Numbered from the stretch's first letter, positions 35,258-44,572 are shown. The stretch is DNA of 64,000 nucleotides from Flavobacterium anseongense (GCF_021608185.1 NZ_JAKIHN010000009.1:1-64000); one strand, 5' to 3'. Made by a program: numbers and translations. Notes: generated by a model from the letters alone, not told the origin.

Positions 35258-35860
35258 TTGAGCGAAGTCTTATCCAAATATTTGCCAGAACACGCCGTAA
35301 TTTCATGCTTTGAATTAATCAAAGAGAACAATGTGCATCTCAAGATTGTCAACGAGCGACAAACACGTCATGGTGATTATCGACGGGCAGTTGGTGGAAA
35401 ACACGAAATTACGGTCAATGCCAATTTGAATAAATACCGATTTCTAATTACGTTGGTTCATGAGATTTCACATTTGGTTGCCTATGAAAAATACGGACGG
35501 CTTATAAAACCACACGGTAACGAATGGAAAATTACCTTTCAGCGCCTGATGGTTCCGTTTATTCGACCTGAAATATTTCCACATTCTGTTTTACCTTTGA
35601 TTGCCAATCATTTCAGAAATCCAACAGCGAGTAGCGATACCGATGCTCGATTAGCTTACGCCCTAAAACAATTTGACGAAAGAAAACCTGATGTTCATTT
35701 CGTACATGAAGTTCCAAGTGGCAGCATGTTCCGAATAAAAAATGGCAGAGTTTTTCAGAAAAAAGGACTTCGCGTAAAGCGCTACGAATGTCTGGAAGTA
35801 AAAACCGGAAGATTGTATTTATTTAACGCCAACGCTGAGGTGGAAATAATTCCGGGATAA
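35258..35860 (+). CDS. SprT-like zinc metalloprotease family protein
   Basis: A 200-residue protein starting at TTG 35258, 2 bp after the SDR stop; the alignable N-terminus (SEVLSKYLPEHAV) begins there. The zinc motif HEISH is at about 68-72, with a third His in KPHGNEW at about 86, as in the SprT/Spartan group. The C-terminal section (FRIKNGRVFQKKGLRVKRYECLEV) replaces the zinc ribbon of other members and has only one Cys. The family cleaves DNA-crosslinked proteins in eukaryotes; the bacterial role is uncertain. Confidence 0.82.
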   Translation: MSEVLSKYLPEHAVISCFELIKENNVHLKIVNERQTRHGDYRRAVGGKHEITVNANLNKYRFLITLVHEISHLVAYEKYGRLIKPHGNEWKITFQRLMVPFIRPEIFPHSVLPLIANHFRNPTASSDTDARLAYALKQFDERKPDVHFVHEVPSGSMFRIKNGRVFQKKGLRVKRYECLEVKTGRLYLFNANAEVEIIPG

Positions 35861-35872
35861 TGATTAAAAAAA

Positions 35873-35905
35873 CTCAGCAACTTAGTACCTTAGCGCCTTA
35901 GTTAC
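35873..35905 (+). repeat. Short CTTAG tandem repeat
   Basis: CTCAGCAA, CTTAGTAC, CTTAGCGC and CTTAGTTA follow each other as four degenerate 8-base units between the SprT-like gene and the guanylyltransferase gene. Confidence 0.6.
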
Positions 35906-35916
35906 TTTTAGAAAAA

Positions 35917-36978
35917 ATGAATAAAAATTATTACGCAATAGTAATGGCTGGTGGCGTTGGTTCAAGATTTTGGCCGGTAAGCACCACCGATTTCCCAAAA
36001 CAGTTTCACGACATGTTAGGTTCGGGCGATACTTTGATACAAAAGACATTCAGTCGTTTATCGAAATTGATTCCGGCAGAAAACATTTTAATTCTGACTA
36101 ACGAACGCTACAACGATTTGGTTTTGGAACAATTACCAATGGTAAAGCAAGCCCAGATTTTGTTGGAACCGGCAATGCGAAATACGGCACCGTGTATTTT
36201 ATACGCTTCGTTAAAAATTCAGAAGCAAAATCCAGAAGCAGTTATAGTTGTCGCACCAAGCGATCATTGGATTGAAGACGAAGATAAATTTTCAGGAAAT
36301 TTGCAACAGTGTTTTGACTTCTGTAAAAATGAAAATGCGTTGATGACTTTGGGTATTCAGCCAACTTTTCCTAATACCGGTTTTGGCTATATCGAGTTTG
36401 ATAAATCAGATGCAAATCCGATTAAGAAAGTAAATCAGTTTAGGGAAAAACCTGATTATGAAACGGCAAAATCCTTTTTAGATGCCGGCAATTTCCTTTG
36501 GAATGGCGGGATTTTTATTTGGAGTGTAAAATCGATTACGGAAGCTTTTGAAAAGTTTCAACCTCAAATGAATGCGTTGTTTCAACAAGGTTCTGAAAGT
36601 TATAATACCGATAGCGAAAAGCAGTTTATCCAAACTAATTACGAAAAAGCGGAAAACATTTCTATTGATTATGCCGTGATGGAAAAGGCAAAAAATGTTT
36701 ACGTTTTACCAGCCACTTTCGATTGGAATGATTTGGGAACTTGGGGTTCATTGCACGATAAATTAGACAAAGACGATAACAATAATACGGTGGTGAATGC
36801 GACTGTAATTTTAGAAAACGCCTCCAACAACATCATTCGTTCCGAAGCAAAAAAACTTGTAGTCATTGATGGTTTGGATGATTATATAATCGTGGATAAC
36901 GAAAATGTACTGATGATTTATCCAAAGAGCAAAGAACAGGACATCAAGAGGATTACGGCTATGGCCGACAAATTATAA
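35917..36978 (+). CDS. manC: Mannose-1-phosphate guanylyltransferase
   Basis: A 353-residue nucleotidyltransferase making GDP-mannose from mannose-1-phosphate and GTP, for surface polysaccharide synthesis. The pyrophosphorylase motif VMAGGVGSRFWPVSTTDFPK is at the N-terminus, followed by ILLEPAMRNTAPCI, VVAPSDHWI, FREKPD and WNGGIFIW, plus SIDYAVMEKAKNVYVLPATF. It lacks the isomerase half of bifunctional ManC, so it is the short type. It is followed by a terminator. Confidence 0.93.
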   Translation: MNKNYYAIVMAGGVGSRFWPVSTTDFPKQFHDMLGSGDTLIQKTFSRLSKLIPAENILILTNERYNDLVLEQLPMVKQAQILLEPAMRNTAPCILYASLKIQKQNPEAVIVVAPSDHWIEDEDKFSGNLQQCFDFCKNENALMTLGIQPTFPNTGFGYIEFDKSDANPIKKVNQFREKPDYETAKSFLDAGNFLWNGGIFIWSVKSITEAFEKFQPQMNALFQQGSESYNTDSEKQFIQTNYEKAENISIDYAVMEKAKNVYVLPATFDWNDLGTWGSLHDKLDKDDNNNTVVNATVILENASNNIIRSEAKKLVVIDGLDDYIIVDNENVLMIYPKSKEQDIKRITAMADKL

Positions 36979-36983
36979 ATGAG

Positions 36984-37010
36984 AAAGGAGCAAAGTTGCT
37001 CCTTTTTTTA
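36984..37010 (+). terminator. Rho-independent terminator after manC
   Basis: AAAGGAGCAA pairs with TTGCTCCTTT around a very short loop and is followed by T residues. Confidence 0.85.
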
Positions 37011-37041
37011 TTTAAAAAACTAGGATTTTACGCAACTAAAA

Positions 37042-37049
37042 TAAATTTG
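37042..37049 (+). promoter_or_regulatory. Candidate -7 box for the large type B T9SS protein
   Basis: TAAATTTG matches the Bacteroidetes -7 consensus, 36 bp before the ATG at 37086 and after a terminator. No -33 element is clear. Confidence 0.4.
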
Positions 37050-37085
37050 TGTTATATTGTATTGCTATTTTAAAAAGTGAGATTG

Positions 37086-40000
37086 ATGTTTGGAAAAAGG
37101 TTGTATTTATTTTTCACGTTTTTGTTTTTTGCGCAATTTGCCCAAGGGCAATTATCAAATTTCACTTTAAATGTTACAGCAACGAATGAAACATGTCCTT
37201 CTAATGGCAGATTAACTTTTGAGGTTTCAAATACAACTGCGGGCTCTGTAATTTTATATTCTATCTATTTACTTCCTAATGTTACTACACCAATTTCTGT
37301 CCAATCCGCCACAACAATTTCGGGATTATCAGCAGGCAGTTATAGAGTTGTGGCAACGCAATCTTTAGGAAGCGAAAGTGGTACACAGCAGCAAGACATC
37401 ACAATTACTGATGCCATAATTCTTTTAACTTACCAAACAACAAGTACCAATGAAATTTGCGGTAATGACGGAACCATAACGGTCAATGTTACCACTGGTA
37501 CAGCAGCAAGTTATGAGATTTTTTCGGGACCAATGACTAGACCGTCTCAAACGTCGAATCTTTTTACTGGTTTGACAGCCGGAGTTTATCAGATCAAAGT
37601 CATTGATATTTGTGGTCAGGCAATTGTTCAGACTTACGCTTTATTCCGGACTAATACCGATTTAAACTTTACTTTGTACAACCCAATTATGAGTACTTGT
37701 ACGATGGCCAGTATTGGTGCCGGTTTTCAAATGGCATCGCCGACAGGACTAATAAGATATCCTATTGAGATAACAATTTTATTTACACCTCCATCAGGCC
37801 CATCAATTACTTATAATCAAACTTTAACCAGTGGAAATGGATTTTCCCAACAAGTTCCATATTATCCGGGTCAGACAAGTAGCTATTCAATTACTATAAC
37901 AGATGGTTGTGGCACGGTTTATCATTTAAATGGAGTTGTTGAAGATTTGCCGCCAATTGGTGGACCGGGTTATTCAGTTGCACCTCAGGATTGTGAATTT
38001 CAGCTGATAAATTTTACTCACATTACTTCATTGATTTTGGTTTCAGCACCTCCGGGTTATGTGGGTACATTACCTCAGGATTTTACTTCTTCAATAGTCG
38101 ATACAGAGGTAATTGTTCATGATGTAGTTCCGGGAATTTATGTTTTTAATCTTATAGATGCTTGTGGTAATCCACAGACTGTTACGGTAGAAGTTGAGCC
38201 CAACCAAAGTGAAAATCCTCCTTATTTTGTGATTGCAAGCCCAACATGTATAGATGTGACGCTTTACATATATGATATTAATCAGTTGATAATGGTTTCG
38301 GCTCCTCCGGCATATACCGTTCCGTTGCCTCATGATTATAGCAGTTTAATTAATTCGGCACATTATGCTGTTTTTGTTCATTTACCGGTTGGAACTTATG
38401 TTTTTAATCTTTTAGATCGATGCGGATATCCGGTAACTATGACTGTTGTTATAGTTTCACAAACGCATCCTCCGGGAATATCTATTAGGGAAGGATGCGA
38501 AAATGGTGTGGGTTCATTTCGAATTTTGGGAGATTTGGTGACGATATCAATAGTATCAGCTCCAACTGCTTATACAGGTCCGGTGCCGGCTGATCTGACA
38601 GGAAATATTCTCTCAAACGGAACGATATTAACAATGGATAACTTGCCTCCGGGAGTTTATACTTTTCAATCTACCAATTCTTGCGGTGGTTCTTTTACAA
38701 CTAATGCAACTATTACAGGTTATCAGGAAAATACAAATGCCATAATTACTCCCAACTGTGGTTCATTCAATCTTACTTTGAATCATACTAGTAATAATAA
38801 TTCCGGTGCTACATATTGGTTGCAAAAATATAATCCCACAGGCGGAAACTGGGTGCATCCTCTAACAGATGCGGTTTATGTAGATGGTTCAGTTCCTACT
38901 ATAACAGATTCATTTGAGCTACAAAATAATACTACAACTTTTAACATAGCTTTTATTGGTCATTTCAGAATATTAAAAGTATTTAGAACATTTAGAAATG
39001 ATAGTCCTTCCCAGGTTAATTGTTTTAGAACTATTTATGAATTTGACTTTTATAATGTACCGAGAATTATAGATGTGTATCCCGTTTCTTGTGGTGCTAC
39101 TTTTGAAGTTGTGGTGAATGCTGTTGGAAATTCAGCGTTGACTTATCGAATAGTTGCTAAAAACAGTCTACCTTTTTTAATAGAAAACGGAAGTTCTAAT
39201 CTTTTTTCAGGCTTAGAACCGGCGACATATACTTTTGAAGTTGAAGATCTATGTCATAATAGTGCAAACAGTATATTTCAGGTTTTGAATCCGGAACCAA
39301 TGACAATTACCAGCTCCGTTTCTTGTGATGGAGAAAGTGCTTCTTTAACTGTACCAAATTTCCCTTTTCTCACTTATCAGTGGTGGAAAGACAACAATAC
39401 AACAACTATTTTGAGCACAACTAATGAATTAAGCTTTCCATCTTTTAATTCAACTTTAGATAATGGAATCTATCATGTTAGAATAACCTATTTGGGAAAT
39501 CCAGGTTCATGCCTTAACCAAGTCCTTGATTATGAAATCCTCTTAAATAATATTACTCCACAAGCTGGTGATGATAATACTGTTTCCTATTGTGGCAGAC
39601 AAGGAATCATCGATATGACCACTTTATTGACAGGAACTTTTCAACCTTCAGGAACTTGGTCAGAAATAACCACAAGTGGAACCTTGACAAATAATTTATG
39701 GGATTCATCAACTGTTTCGTTTGGAACCTATCAGTTTAAATATACTGTTTCAGGAAGTTGTAGTTCGACAGATGACGCATCAATTAATATTACGATAAAG
39801 GCTATTCCACAAATACCAACTGCCAGTGCAGATCCAATACAATGTGAAACTCAAAATGTGAATCTGTTTGCCACTTTTGTAGCAAATGGAAACTATAATT
39901 GGATTGGGCCAAACGGATTTACTTCCACGCTGCAAAACCCAGTATTAAATTCTGTTTCCACTAATGAAAATGGGACTTACACAGTTAATGTAACTCAAAA

Positions 40001-40544
40001 TGGCTGTCAATCGGGAAATTCAAGTGTTGAAATTCTGGTTAATCCTTTGCCAAGTTTTGCCTTAAACCAAAGCTGTGTTGGGAAAGACTATCAGGTTTGG
40101 TATACCAGACAAAATGAAGCTTCTTTTGATGAAGCCAATTCAACATTTAGCTGGACTGGCCCAAATAATTTTACAAGTAATCAGAGTCTGATAACGATTA
40201 CTGGTGGCAAATTAGGAATTTATTCTTTAAGTATTACAAACCAATTTGGCTGTGAAGTGACTAACACTATTGATGTTGCAAGGAATATTTGTTTTATTCC
40301 AAATGTCATTACACCAAATAATGACCAAACAAATGAAAGTCTCGATTTAACAGGATTTGGTGTTGACAAACTTGAAATCTACAATCGTTGGGGTAGAAAA
40401 GTGTATGAAAAAAGTAATTATTCAGACGAATGGCATGGTCAGAATATGAACGGTGGCATATTGCCGGATTCTACTTATTACTACATTATTAAATTAGATA
40501 CGGAGGAAATTAAAAATGGCTGGATTTTCCTGACAAGAGGATGA
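37086..40544 (+). CDS. Large T9SS type B sorting-domain surface protein
   Basis: About 1152 residues from ATG 37086, giving a signal peptide (MFGKRLYLFFTFLFFAQFAQG). The body is a chain of Ig-like/beta-sandwich modules, many with one Cys pair. Three consecutive units of about 85 residues share the pattern VSAPP-Y-PLP-D...PxGxYxFNLxDxCG (at about 38040, 38298 and 38551). The C-terminus (CFIPNVITPNNDQTNE, LEIYNRWGRKVYEKSN, LPDSTYYYIIKL) is the gliding-motility-associated type B sorting domain. It should be secreted by the T9SS to the surface, possibly as an adhesin; no catalytic domain is evident. Confidence 0.88.
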   Translation: MFGKRLYLFFTFLFFAQFAQGQLSNFTLNVTATNETCPSNGRLTFEVSNTTAGSVILYSIYLLPNVTTPISVQSATTISGLSAGSYRVVATQSLGSESGTQQQDITITDAIILLTYQTTSTNEICGNDGTITVNVTTGTAASYEIFSGPMTRPSQTSNLFTGLTAGVYQIKVIDICGQAIVQTYALFRTNTDLNFTLYNPIMSTCTMASIGAGFQMASPTGLIRYPIEITILFTPPSGPSITYNQTLTSGNGFSQQVPYYPGQTSSYSITITDGCGTVYHLNGVVEDLPPIGGPGYSVAPQDCEFQLINFTHITSLILVSAPPGYVGTLPQDFTSSIVDTEVIVHDVVPGIYVFNLIDACGNPQTVTVEVEPNQSENPPYFVIASPTCIDVTLYIYDINQLIMVSAPPAYTVPLPHDYSSLINSAHYAVFVHLPVGTYVFNLLDRCGYPVTMTVVIVSQTHPPGISIREGCENGVGSFRILGDLVTISIVSAPTAYTGPVPADLTGNILSNGTILTMDNLPPGVYTFQSTNSCGGSFTTNATITGYQENTNAIITPNCGSFNLTLNHTSNNNSGATYWLQKYNPTGGNWVHPLTDAVYVDGSVPTITDSFELQNNTTTFNIAFIGHFRILKVFRTFRNDSPSQVNCFRTIYEFDFYNVPRIIDVYPVSCGATFEVVVNAVGNSALTYRIVAKNSLPFLIENGSSNLFSGLEPATYTFEVEDLCHNSANSIFQVLNPEPMTITSSVSCDGESASLTVPNFPFLTYQWWKDNNTTTILSTTNELSFPSFNSTLDNGIYHVRITYLGNPGSCLNQVLDYEILLNNITPQAGDDNTVSYCGRQGIIDMTTLLTGTFQPSGTWSEITTSGTLTNNLWDSSTVSFGTYQFKYTVSGSCSSTDDASINITIKAIPQIPTASADPIQCETQNVNLFATFVANGNYNWIGPNGFTSTLQNPVLNSVSTNENGTYTVNVTQNGCQSGNSSVEILVNPLPSFALNQSCVGKDYQVWYTRQNEASFDEANSTFSWTGPNNFTSNQSLITITGGKLGIYSLSITNQFGCEVTNTIDVARNICFIPNVITPNNDQTNESLDLTGFGVDKLEIYNRWGRKVYEKSNYSDEWHGQNMNGGILPDSTYYYIIKLDTEEIKNGWIFLTRG

Positions 40545-40545
40545 T

Positions 40546-41310
40546 TTATTCTTCTTTATTCTGTGCTTTTCTGATTTTTTTGAAAAGATTCGACGAATAC
40601 ACAAAATCAGTTATCGCTTCATTGTCGGTTTTGAAAATGTCTTTTTTGGTTCCTTCCCAAGCCAGAATTCCTTTTTTAAGAAAGATAATTTTTTCGCCAA
40701 TTTCCATCACCGAGTTCATATCGTGCGTATTGATAACGGTTGTGATATTGTACTCAACAGTAATCTCATGAATTAAGTTGTCGATGATTATAGATGTTTT
40801 TGGATCTAGTCCTGAGTTCGGTTCATCACAAAAAAGATACTTCGGATTGTTTACAATAGCACGGGCAATAGCCACACGTTTTTGCATTCCACCCGAAAGT
40901 TCAGATGGTTTTTTATGATGTGCTTCTTTCAAATCGACTCTGTCAATTACAAAATCAACACGCTCTTTGATTTCGGCAGTACTTTTATTGGTAAACATTT
41001 TTAATGGAAATCCAACATTTTCTTCCACAGTCATGCTGTCAAAAAGCGCACTTCCCTGGAATACCATCCCAATTTCGGTGCGCAATGCTCTTTTTTCGTC
41101 CGGAGTTAAATCGGAATAAATTCTGCCGTCAAATGAAATTGTTCCTTTGTCAGGTGTGTGAATTCCAAGTAAACTTTTTAGTAAAACCGTCTTTCCCGAA
41201 CCACTCTGACCAATGATCAAATTGGTTTTTCCGGTTTCAAAAATGGTAGAAACCCCTTTTAAAACCTTGGCATTTCCAAATGATTTTTCTACGTTTTTTA
41301 CTTCTATCAT
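40546..41310 (-). CDS. mlaF: ABC transporter ATPase, MlaF-like
   Basis: About 254 residues from ATG 41310, whose first base overlaps the stop of the permease gene (TGATG). Walker A is GQSGSGKTVLLKSL, the signature is ELSGGMQKRVAIARAI, Walker B is YLFCDEPNSGLDPKTS, and the H-loop is NTHDMNS. These match the MlaF ATPase of the phospholipid-transport system that keeps the outer membrane asymmetric. The gene ends 1 bp from the end of the convergent T9SS protein gene. No MlaD-type substrate protein gene is next to it. Confidence 0.9.
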   Translation of the reverse strand: MIEVKNVEKSFGNAKVLKGVSTIFETGKTNLIIGQSGSGKTVLLKSLLGIHTPDKGTISFDGRIYSDLTPDEKRALRTEIGMVFQGSALFDSMTVEENVGFPLKMFTNKSTAEIKERVDFVIDRVDLKEAHHKKPSELSGGMQKRVAIARAIVNNPKYLFCDEPNSGLDPKTSIIIDNLIHEITVEYNITTVINTHDMNSVMEIGEKIIFLKKGILAWEGTKKDIFKTDNEAITDFVYSSNLFKKIRKAQNKEE

Positions 41311-42056
41311 CAGGTCAAAAGTAATTGGGTTAATATATAGTTCACCAAAATAATTGTCACAGCTGTCCACACAAACGAAACCGTACTTGCTTTTCCAACT
41401 TCAAGCGCGCCACCTTTCATATAATAACCGTGAAAAGATGGAATAGTAGCCAGGATTAAAGCAAAAGCAAAGGTTTTAATAAATGCATACGCAATATGAA
41501 AAGGAATAAATTCCTGCTGAATTCCGGTAATAAAATCATTGCTCGAAGCGAAACCACCATAAACAGCCGCAATCCAACCGCCAAGTATTCCCAAAAACAT
41601 ACTAATTCCAATTACAAAAGGGTAGAGTAGCAGCGCTATTATTTTGGGGAAAACCAAATAATTTAAAGAGTTTACGCCCATAACTTCTAAAGCATCAATT
41701 TGCTCGGTAACACGCATCGTTCCTATGCTCGATGTGATAAATGAACCCATTTTTCCCGCCATGATAATCGAGATAAATGTAGGCGCAAATTCTAAGATTA
41801 CCGATTGTCTTGTGGCAAAACCAATAAGGTATTTCGGAATCAACGGATTGGTTAAATTCAAGGCAGTCTGAATCGAAACTACGCCACCAACAAAGAAGGA
41901 GATAAAGCAAACAATTCCGAGTGAGTCAATAATTAAATCGTCAATTTCTTTGAAGATTAAAGTTCTCATGACCGACCACTTTGTTGGTTTGTTGAAAATC
42001 TCTTTCCACATAAGAAAGTATCTCCCTATTTGCGATAAATACCGGATTAGCATCAT
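41310..42056 (-). CDS. mlaE: ABC transporter permease, MlaE-like
   Basis: A 248-residue inner-membrane permease with about five membrane segments. The MlaE family segments are seen: FFVGGVVSIQTALNL, EFAPTFISIIMAGKMGSFIT, GTMRVTEQIDALEVMGVNSL and LVFPKIIALLLYPFV. It forms the membrane part of a phospholipid transporter with the ATPase encoded directly downstream, overlapping by one base. A box TATTTTTG (minus strand, 42080-42073) is a candidate -7 element. Confidence 0.92.
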   Translation of the reverse strand: MMLIRYLSQIGRYFLMWKEIFNKPTKWSVMRTLIFKEIDDLIIDSLGIVCFISFFVGGVVSIQTALNLTNPLIPKYLIGFATRQSVILEFAPTFISIIMAGKMGSFITSSIGTMRVTEQIDALEVMGVNSLNYLVFPKIIALLLYPFVIGISMFLGILGGWIAAVYGGFASSNDFITGIQQEFIPFHIAYAFIKTFAFALILATIPSFHGYYMKGGALEVGKASTVSFVWTAVTIILVNYILTQLLLT

Positions 42057-42072
42057 GAGTTAAAAATATTGT

Positions 42073-42116
42073 CAAAAATAGGGAGAAGTTATGAGTTATG
42101 AGTTATCAGTTGTGAG
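42073..42116 (-). promoter_or_regulatory. mlaE upstream region: -7 box and AACTCATAA repeat
   Basis: On the minus strand, 42116-42088 reads CTCACAACTGATAACTCATA and then ACTCATAAC, a member of the repeat family also at 31268, 55831 and 56464. It is followed by TATTTTTG at 42080-42073. The mlaE ATG comes 16 bases later. Confidence 0.4.
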
Positions 42117-42126
42117 TTTTTTAGCT

Positions 42127-42975
42127 TTAAAAAAGCTTTTCTTTCATCTTTTTCCAGCGGTAATTCCGAATGAATTTGGCTTGTTCAGTTGTAACTAAAA
42201 GTGGTTTTTTAGCCGATTTTGCTTTCCAGAATCCATTAATGTAGTCAAAGAATAATAGCGGTTTTCTTTTTCGCATCGCTAGTTTTAAAGATGCAATTGA
42301 AGTGATGAAAAAGCCGTATCCCAAACTATAAAAAGCTTCGCCTTGTTTGTAACGAGCGGTTTTGTTATAGTTTGCCCCCGTTGGTTTCAGGTGTTTTACT
42401 TTCAGCGTTTTATCGGTGACAACTTTCCAATCATAAAATTTACACAATAATTCATCAACCGTGTCCCAACCCATGGCTGGTTTCAATCCTCCAATTTGTT
42501 TAAAACATTCTTTTCTGTAGGCTTTAAAAGCACCACGAATATGGTCTTTATCGGTAAGGTTTTCCAGAATCCAGTCACCGTTTTTTTCGATATAAGCAAA
42601 ACCACCAACCATTCCGATTTTATCATCCGATTTGAAATGAGAAATTATGGTTTCAAAATAATTGCTTGGGAAAATTAAATCGGCATCCACTTTTACAATG
42701 AAATCATAATCATCATCCAAATTCTCCAATCCTTTTTGAAACGCCTGAATCACTTTGCTTCCGGGAAGATGAATTGCTTCTGAAGATTTGTTTACCAAAG
42801 AAATAAACGGATTTTTTTCGGCGAAAGCCATGACAATAGCAGCAGTTCTATCAGTCGAATTATCATTGACAACTACTACTTTTTTTGGTAAAACTGTTTG
42901 CTCTACTATTGATTGTAATGTTAGTGTAATATATTTTTCTTCGTTGTGTGAAGGAATGACAATATAGTAGTTCAT
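42127..42975 (-). CDS. Glycosyltransferase family 2 protein
   Basis: About 282 residues from ATG 42975 (MNYYIVIPSHNEEKYITLTL); the longer open frame upstream adds unrelated sequence running into the terminator. A GT-A fold is evident from VIPSHNEE, VVVNDNSTDRTAAIV and the DxD motif VKVDADLIFPSNYF. A GWDTVDELLCKFYDW stretch carries the later acidic motif. The C-terminal third is basic and ends YRWKKMKEKLF. It transfers a sugar to an unknown acceptor, probably a lipid or polysaccharide. Confidence 0.88.
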   Translation of the reverse strand: MNYYIVIPSHNEEKYITLTLQSIVEQTVLPKKVVVVNDNSTDRTAAIVMAFAEKNPFISLVNKSSEAIHLPGSKVIQAFQKGLENLDDDYDFIVKVDADLIFPSNYFETIISHFKSDDKIGMVGGFAYIEKNGDWILENLTDKDHIRGAFKAYRKECFKQIGGLKPAMGWDTVDELLCKFYDWKVVTDKTLKVKHLKPTGANYNKTARYKQGEAFYSLGYGFFITSIASLKLAMRKRKPLLFFDYINGFWKAKSAKKPLLVTTEQAKFIRNYRWKKMKEKLF

Positions 42976-43001
42976 TGTTAATTGCTTGATAGTGTAAAAA
43001 T

Positions 43002-43033
43002 AAAAAAGGATTCCACAATTGGAATCCTTTTTT
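43002..43033. terminator. Terminator between WG-repeat and glycosyltransferase genes
   Basis: AAAAAAGGATTCC (43002-43014) pairs perfectly with GGAATCCTTTTTT (43021-43033) around a six-base loop. It is symmetric, and it should end the WG-repeat gene transcript on the minus strand. Confidence 0.9.
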
Positions 43034-43061
43034 AACATTAATTATAAAATAACCAAACAAA

Positions 43062-43703
43062 TTACTCAGCGTTAGCAACTTCTACCGTTTTCTTTTTACC
43101 GGTGAATGCTTCGATATTATCATAAATTACAGGAATCACTTCTTTACCGGTTTTATCGATAAATCCAAGTTTTTCTTTTCTGTTTTTTACTAAAGCCCAA
43201 TTTTTTCTCACATCATCAAATTTGGACACTTCTGTGTATTTTACCGGAACAACAATGGCTCCGTCTTTATCAATAAATCCTTTTAAACCTTGGCTTTCTA
43301 CCAATATCCATTCTTTTGAATACTCTCCGAATTTACCGATGCGGTCATAAATTGGTGGGACAATTTCCTTTCCTTGCTCGTTCATAAAGCCATATTTTCC
43401 TTCTTTAACAATCAGTGCCCATCCCGAATTATAAGCATTGTAATTTTCAATAGTCTGATACTTTGGTTCAACAACAATTTTACCGCTTTTATCGACAAAA
43501 CCGTATAAATTTTCTAACTCCACTTTTGCCCAATTGGGATGCATTTTGTCAAAATCATCAATTGCATTGTATTTGGGTGGAATCACTTCGACACCAGCCT
43601 CATTAATGATACCGAATCTTTCATCGGATTTAACAATAAATAATTTTTGACCGAAAGAAAATGTAACAACAGTCAACATCGAAAATGTAAATAATTTCTT
43701 CAT
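43062..43703 (-). CDS. Exported WG-repeat protein
   Basis: A 213-residue protein with a signal peptide (MKKLFTFSMLTVVTFSFGQ). It has about five WG repeats, each with a core like GFVDKSGKIVVEPKYQTIEN, GFMNEQGKEIVPPIYDRIG, GFIDKDGAIVVPVKYTEV and GFIDKTGKEVIPVIYDNIE (units of about 38 residues). WG repeats are thought to form beta-rich binding surfaces; no function is assigned here. It is a single-gene unit with its own promoter and terminator. Confidence 0.9.
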   Translation of the reverse strand: MKKLFTFSMLTVVTFSFGQKLFIVKSDERFGIINEAGVEVIPPKYNAIDDFDKMHPNWAKVELENLYGFVDKSGKIVVEPKYQTIENYNAYNSGWALIVKEGKYGFMNEQGKEIVPPIYDRIGKFGEYSKEWILVESQGLKGFIDKDGAIVVPVKYTEVSKFDDVRKNWALVKNRKEKLGFIDKTGKEVIPVIYDNIEAFTGKKKTVEVANAE

Positions 43704-43739
43704 AAATAATAGATTTTAGGGTTATGTTTTATTACAGGT

Positions 43740-43772
43740 CAAACATACATATATTATCGACGAAATAACAAA
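43740..43772 (-). promoter_or_regulatory. Promoter for the WG-repeat gene
   Basis: On the minus strand TTTG (43772-43769), a 21-base gap and TATGTTTG (43747-43740) match the Bacteroidetes consensus, 37 bp before the ATG. Confidence 0.65.
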
Positions 43773-43991
43773 TAAAATCGATGAAATACACATAATTTAC
43801 ATAAAAGTAAGAATAAGTGCTATAAATAACTTACAATTGTCACTTTTTTTATTCAGTAAAAAATTCATCATTTTCGATTTGTATTACCAGTTTCAAAAAA
43901 AATGTATTTTACAAGAATAAGGACAATCTTCAGCATTGTAATTGACTGCTTAAAAAGTATTAATTTGAAAGTCAATAAGTTAGTTCTAAAA
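43773..43991. other. Gene-free stretch upstream of the WG-repeat promoter
   Basis: Part of a 344-base gap (43704-44047). It is very AT-rich with no convincing open frame, repeat or RNA structure. Apart from the promoter at 43740-43772 and the terminator at 43992-44021, I see nothing in the gap. Confidence 0.6.
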
Positions 43992-44021
43992 ACAAAAAAA
44001 AATAACCCGATTTGGGTTATT
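43992..44021 (-). terminator. Terminator after the methyltransferase gene
   Basis: AATAACCC (44001-44008) pairs with GGGTTATT (44014-44021). On the minus strand a run of T residues follows. Confidence 0.85.
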
Positions 44022-44047
44022 CTTGAAGAAAATCTGAAAAAAGAGAG

Positions 44048-44572
44048 CTATTTTATTTTTTCAGCATAAACCATATAATATCTTGGAGTGAAATATCTCA
44101 ATAACGGACGAAAACCAAATTTTTTCACAGGATGTGTAAACTTTTGACGGTCGATAATCTTCCAGCCGGTTTTTTCTAAAAGCCAATCCAACTGCCAATC
44201 TTCAAATTCGTGATAATGTCTGTCCCATTTATCAGTTTTGCTTCTGTAAGCCGGAGAAAACCATAATCGCAATGGAATCGAAATTAATAATTTGTCACAT
44301 TTTACATTTTCCAAAACGGTGTAAGGATTTAACAAATGCTCAAAAATTTCAAAACCGGTAAAGACGTCATAGCTTTCCTTTTGTAAGGCAGTTTGGTCAT
44401 TGTCTAAATCTTCTCCTTTGGTATTGATAACAGTATAACCATTTTCCTCCATGATTTTTGAAAACGGATTGGGAACACCAAGATCAAAAATAGTTTCAGT
44501 GGTTTTGATATGCTTTTGAAGAAAAGCTAACGTTAAAGTAAAGCGTTTGCTTGGGTATGTCTTCTCGTACAT
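44048..44572 (-). CDS. Class I SAM-dependent methyltransferase domain protein
   Basis: A 174-residue protein. The likely SAM-binding part is IFDLGVPNPFSKIMEENGYTV (first 20 residues of it quoted as IFDLGVPNPFSKIMEENG) with a later acidic segment YDVFTGFEIFEHLLNPYTVL typical of methyltransferases of this fold. The glycine loop is weaker than usual (DLGVPNP in place of DxGxGxG), so activity is not certain. The substrate is unknown. It lies 41 bp downstream of the KAS III-like gene on the same strand and may act on its pathway product. Confidence 0.7.
   Translation of the reverse strand: MYEKTYPSKRFTLTLAFLQKHIKTTETIFDLGVPNPFSKIMEENGYTVINTKGEDLDNDQTALQKESYDVFTGFEIFEHLLNPYTVLENVKCDKLLISIPLRLWFSPAYRSKTDKWDRHYHEFEDWQLDWLLEKTGWKIIDRQKFTHPVKKFGFRPLLRYFTPRYYMVYAEKIK

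Noticed and set aside
35873..35905. CRISPR-like array
   Set aside because: The units are only 8 bases, degenerate and without spacers. No CRISPR array was found anywhere in the window.
42976..43038. Longer N-terminus of the glycosyltransferase
   Set aside because: It reads through the terminator hairpin at 43002-43033 and lacks similarity; the GT2 fold begins at ATG 42975.
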